From the NCBI GenBank assembly GCA_015228995.1, contig JADGCM010000085.1:1-7352 (forward strand): a stretch of 7,352 nt of DNA, written 5' to 3'. Made by a program: the position numbers and the translations under genes. Shown here piece by piece: positions 5,754 through 7,352 of the stretch (positions are counted from its first letter, which is position 1; the number at the start of each line of letters is the position of its first letter). The notes under the pieces were generated by a model. The model did not search any database. It had not been told where the DNA came from and saw nothing but the letters and a program-made list of their open reading frames with translations. Source of the stretch: Magnetococcales bacterium. GTDB taxonomy: Bacteria > Pseudomonadota > Magnetococcia > Magnetococcales > JADGCH01.

Positions 5754-6229
5754 GCGGACGTACCCCCTGGTTATGGGCGGCCATCGCTTTTTTTAGTGTG
5801 GTAATGATGGCCAATGCAGCCTTGATTTACCTGGCCAACAGCAGTTGGACCGGCCTGACCACGGTTGGTCACTACCAGCAAGGGTTGAATTTTAATCGGG
5901 TCTTACAAGCGCAACAGGCACAGGAGCAATTGGGCTGGCAGCCGTCGTTGCAATGGATGGATCAGGGTCGGCAGCTGCTGTTGGTGTTATCACTGCGTGA
6001 CCGTGCCGGTCAGCCGGTGACCGGTGTCCAGATTGAGGGCGCTTTATATCGTCCGGCCCAAGAAGGTTACGACCAGACATGGAGCCTGCACGAGCAGGGT
6101 GCAGGCCGTTATGAAACACAAGTGGTGGTGCCCCTCCCCGGCGTCTGGGAGGTAAGGCTACGGAGTCAATCGGAGTCAATTCAGTGGTATTTTGTTGAAC
6201 GAATTCATCTTAAAGGGGGAGGGCCATGA
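5750..6229 (+). CDS. ccoH: cbb3 oxidase assembly protein CcoH (FixH family)
   Basis: FixH/CcoH proteins are small single-span membrane proteins that act in cbb3 assembly and stability; their exact chemistry is not settled. This one is 159 residues. One N-terminal helix (about 8-28) is followed by a short GHYQQGLNFNRVLQAQ stretch that is typical of the family, then a periplasmic beta-rich domain with RAGQPVTGV and GRYETQV segments. The start overlaps the ccoG stop and the stop overlaps the ccoQ start (both ATGA), which suggests translational coupling. A perfect 10-bp tandem duplication falls near the 3' end (codon 138 onward) and keeps the frame open as it stands. Confidence 0.92.
   Translation: MSGRTPWLWAAIAFFSVVMMANAALIYLANSSWTGLTTVGHYQQGLNFNRVLQAQQAQEQLGWQPSLQWMDQGRQLLLVLSLRDRAGQPVTGVQIEGALYRPAQEGYDQTWSLHEQGAGRYETQVVVPLPGVWEVRLRSQSESIQWYFVERIHLKGGGP
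6161..6180 (+). repeat. 10-bp perfect tandem duplication inside ccoH
   Basis: CGGAGTCAAT occurs twice in direct succession (6161-6170 and 6171-6180). The unit length is not a multiple of three, so gain or loss of one copy would shift the reading frame at about residue 138 of CcoH. It would also disturb the coupled start of ccoQ. Confidence 0.9.
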
Positions 6230-6384
6230 CTTTTGATCAATGGTTATTGTTATCTAAACAGGCGGCCCTGGTCATTTTTTTCGCTACTTTTGTTGGCGTG
6301 GTGCTGTGGGCCTTTTGGCCCAGCCATCGGCAGCGGTTGGAGCAACAAGGGCGGCGTATCTTAGAGGAAGAAGAGGGGCCGTAA
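6226..6384 (+). CDS. ccoQ: cbb3-type cytochrome c oxidase small subunit CcoQ (FixQ family)
   Basis: This 52-residue single-span protein fits CcoQ, the small non-catalytic subunit that stabilises the cbb3 complex and the association of CcoP with CcoNO. It has a short N-terminus (MTFDQWLLLSKQ), one hydrophobic helix (about 13-31) with the FVGVVLWAFWPS pattern of CcoQ proteins (compare FIGIVLWAW in homologues), then a basic stretch (RQRLEQQGRR) and an acidic end (EEEEGP). The ATG overlaps the ccoH stop (ATGA) and GGGGGAGGG lies just upstream. The family is short and weakly conserved, so the call leans on topology, the helix pattern, the absence of ccoQ between ccoO and ccoP, and the operon context. 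The alternative is CcoS, but that family starts differently and lacks this WP-basic-acidic tail. Confidence 0.8.
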   Translation: MTFDQWLLLSKQAALVIFFATFVGVVLWAFWPSHRQRLEQQGRRILEEEEGP

Positions 6385-6390
6385 CCGGGC

Positions 6391-7173
6391 ATGGAGGCAT
6401 CGACGGTTGACTACTGGGCCCTGCTGACGGTTCCTTTGCTGATGGGGCTAGCCAGCTTGCCGCACTGTTTCGCTATGTGTGGCACCATCCTGGGGGCGCT
6501 CACGTCCGCGTTACCGGCCGCTACCCGGAGTCAGCCGAGCCGCCTGTTGTTGTTTCTGCTGATGTATGGCGGTGGTCGGGTGGTGACCTACGCCATTTTA
6601 GGTGTTATCGCTGCTCTGCCTGGTTTCGGTTTGGTTCAGCTCGGGGGGGCATCGGTGCGGTTTGCGATGCAGGCCCTTGCAGCCCTAGTATTATTGGCGA
6701 CCGGCTTATATCTGGGGGGCTGGTGGGGTGTTTATTGGTCGCGGTTAGAACGGATGACTAACCCCTTATGGCACTGGCTGCAACCTATGACGAGGAGGCT
6801 GATCCCCACCCGTTCGCCATTGCAAGCCGTGGCCTTTGGGCTCATTTGGGGCTGCCTCCCTTGTGGCATGGTCTACGCCGCCTTGGTGTGGAGCGCTACC
6901 GCTCCTGCCAGCCCAATGGTTGCGGCGGCCTCAATGGCGCTGTTTGGACTGGGGACCTTGCCGTTCACGCTGGGGGGCGGTTTGGTCAGTGGCCGTCTGC
7001 TCGCTTTTTATCGTTCGCCTTGGTTGCGTCGCAGTGCAGCCATCGTCCTGATCGTCATTGGTGTGGGGTCACTGGCTTGGTCCAGTTGGCGTCTGTTGGC
7101 TCCACCGATGGCTCACCAGCCTCACCAGCCTCACCATGTTGACCCTGCCCATCTGACAAACACCCACAGATGA
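6391..7173 (+). CDS. TauE/SafE-like membrane protein with paired cysteine motifs and His-rich tail
   Basis: This 260-residue polytopic membrane protein belongs to the COG2836-type branch of the TauE/SafE family, often found beside ccoI. It has about six helices. Two cysteine motifs sit in membrane segments: GLASLPHCFAMCG (Cys26, Cys30) near the N-terminus and WGCLPCGMVYAAL (Cys155, Cys158). This arrangement is reminiscent of the DsbD/CcdA transmembrane domain. Database names for the family say sulfite exporter, but the cbb3 context and cysteines suggest metal or thiol handling during oxidase assembly (inference). The C-terminus carries AHQPHQPHH and further histidines (242, 245, 248, 249, 254, 259), a possible copper-binding tail. 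The start is 6 nt after ccoQ, with GAGGGG 12 nt upstream; the stop overlaps the ccoI ATG. Confidence 0.88.
   Translation: MEASTVDYWALLTVPLLMGLASLPHCFAMCGTILGALTSALPAATRSQPSRLLLFLLMYGGGRVVTYAILGVIAALPGFGLVQLGGASVRFAMQALAALVLLATGLYLGGWWGVYWSRLERMTNPLWHWLQPMTRRLIPTRSPLQAVAFGLIWGCLPCGMVYAALVWSATAPASPMVAAASMALFGLGTLPFTLGGGLVSGRLLAFYRSPWLRRSAAIVLIVIGVGSLAWSSWRLLAPPMAHQPHQPHHVDPAHLTNTHR
7112..7138 (+). repeat. 9-bp tandem repeat encoding the His-rich tail
   Basis: CTCACCAGC is repeated at 7112-7120 and 7121-7129, with a third, imperfect copy CTCACCATG at 7130-7138. The repeat keeps frame and encodes the HQP-HQP-HH stretch near the end of the SafE-like protein. Copy-number change would lengthen or shorten the tail without frameshift. 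Confidence 0.85.
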
Positions 7174-7352
7174 CGGATTCAAACGGCCCGCGCCTTTGTT
7201 ACCACTGCTCGTTGCCGCTACCGACTGAGGTCGATATCCGCCATACCGCTGCCGAGGGAGAGCTGTTTTTTTGCTGCCAAGGTTGTTTAGCAGCTTACCA
7301 TATCATCCATGGGGCTGGTCTGGAGGCCTATTATCAGCGGCGTGACCCGGCT
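7170..7352 (+). CDS. ccoI: Copper-translocating P-type ATPase CcoI (FixI family), N-terminal part
   Basis: CcoI is the P1B-type ATPase that moves copper across the inner membrane for the cbb3 CuB site. Only the first 61 codons are present; the frame is open at the window end. The fragment shows the cysteine-rich N-terminal domain that precedes the ATPase in FixI/CcoI proteins: CYHC (10-13) near the start and FFCCQGCLAAY (33-43), with GLEAYYQRRDP after it. The catalytic DKTG and CPC motifs would lie beyond the window. The ATG at 7170 overlaps the TGA of the SafE-like gene (ATGA), so it is the fifth gene of the ccoG-ccoH-ccoQ-SafE-ccoI operon. Confidence 0.95.
   Translation, partial: MTDSNGPRLCYHCSLPLPTEVDIRHTAAEGELFFCCQGCLAAYHIIHGAGLEAYYQRRDPA

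Overview
The window reads as a stretch of a proteobacterial, most likely gammaproteobacterial, chromosome. It begins at the 3' end of an rRNA operon and then crosses a complete cbb3 (C-family) cytochrome c oxidase locus. The lineage call rests on the 5S-initiator tRNA arrangement, the classical ccoNO/P and ccoGHI protein families, and a CCCTCACCC-type palindromic repeat of a kind I associate with gammaproteobacteria. I cannot name the genus.

Layout. (1) 1-52: the last part of a 5S rRNA, followed by an initiator tRNA-fMet (89-165) and a tRNA-Gln(CUG) (251-324). The tRNA-Gln has its own near-consensus sigma-70 promoter (210-238). (2) 325-934: no intact gene. The minus strand carries a decayed fragment that looks like the N-terminus of a SNF2-type helicase, broken by a frameshift and two amber codons. 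(3) 935-4042, minus strand: ccoN-ccoO-ccoP, the structural genes of the oxidase. All heme and CuB ligands that I can check are present. (4) 4043-4337: a divergent control region with a REP-like hairpin in the ccoN leader, a candidate ccoN promoter, and a near-perfect 34-bp dyad close to ccoG. I see no FNR/ANR box. (5) 4338-7352, plus strand: ccoG-ccoH-ccoQ-(TauE/SafE-like)-ccoI, tightly packed with three ATGA start/stop overlaps. ccoI runs off the end of the window.

How the genes work together. CcoN is the heme-copper catalytic subunit. CcoO and CcoP are membrane-anchored mono- and diheme c-type cytochromes that feed it electrons. CcoG, CcoH and CcoI are maturation and copper-supply factors. 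CcoQ is a small stabilising subunit. The TauE/SafE-like membrane protein probably also serves metal or thiol handling here. The product is a high-affinity terminal oxidase for respiration at low oxygen.

The most notable points are the relocation of ccoQ from its usual place between ccoO and ccoP into the maturation operon, the unexplained 34-bp dyad, the His-rich tail on the SafE-like protein, a 10-bp tandem duplication inside ccoH, and the helicase relic. I found no defence system, CRISPR array, intact mobile element or clearly new system.
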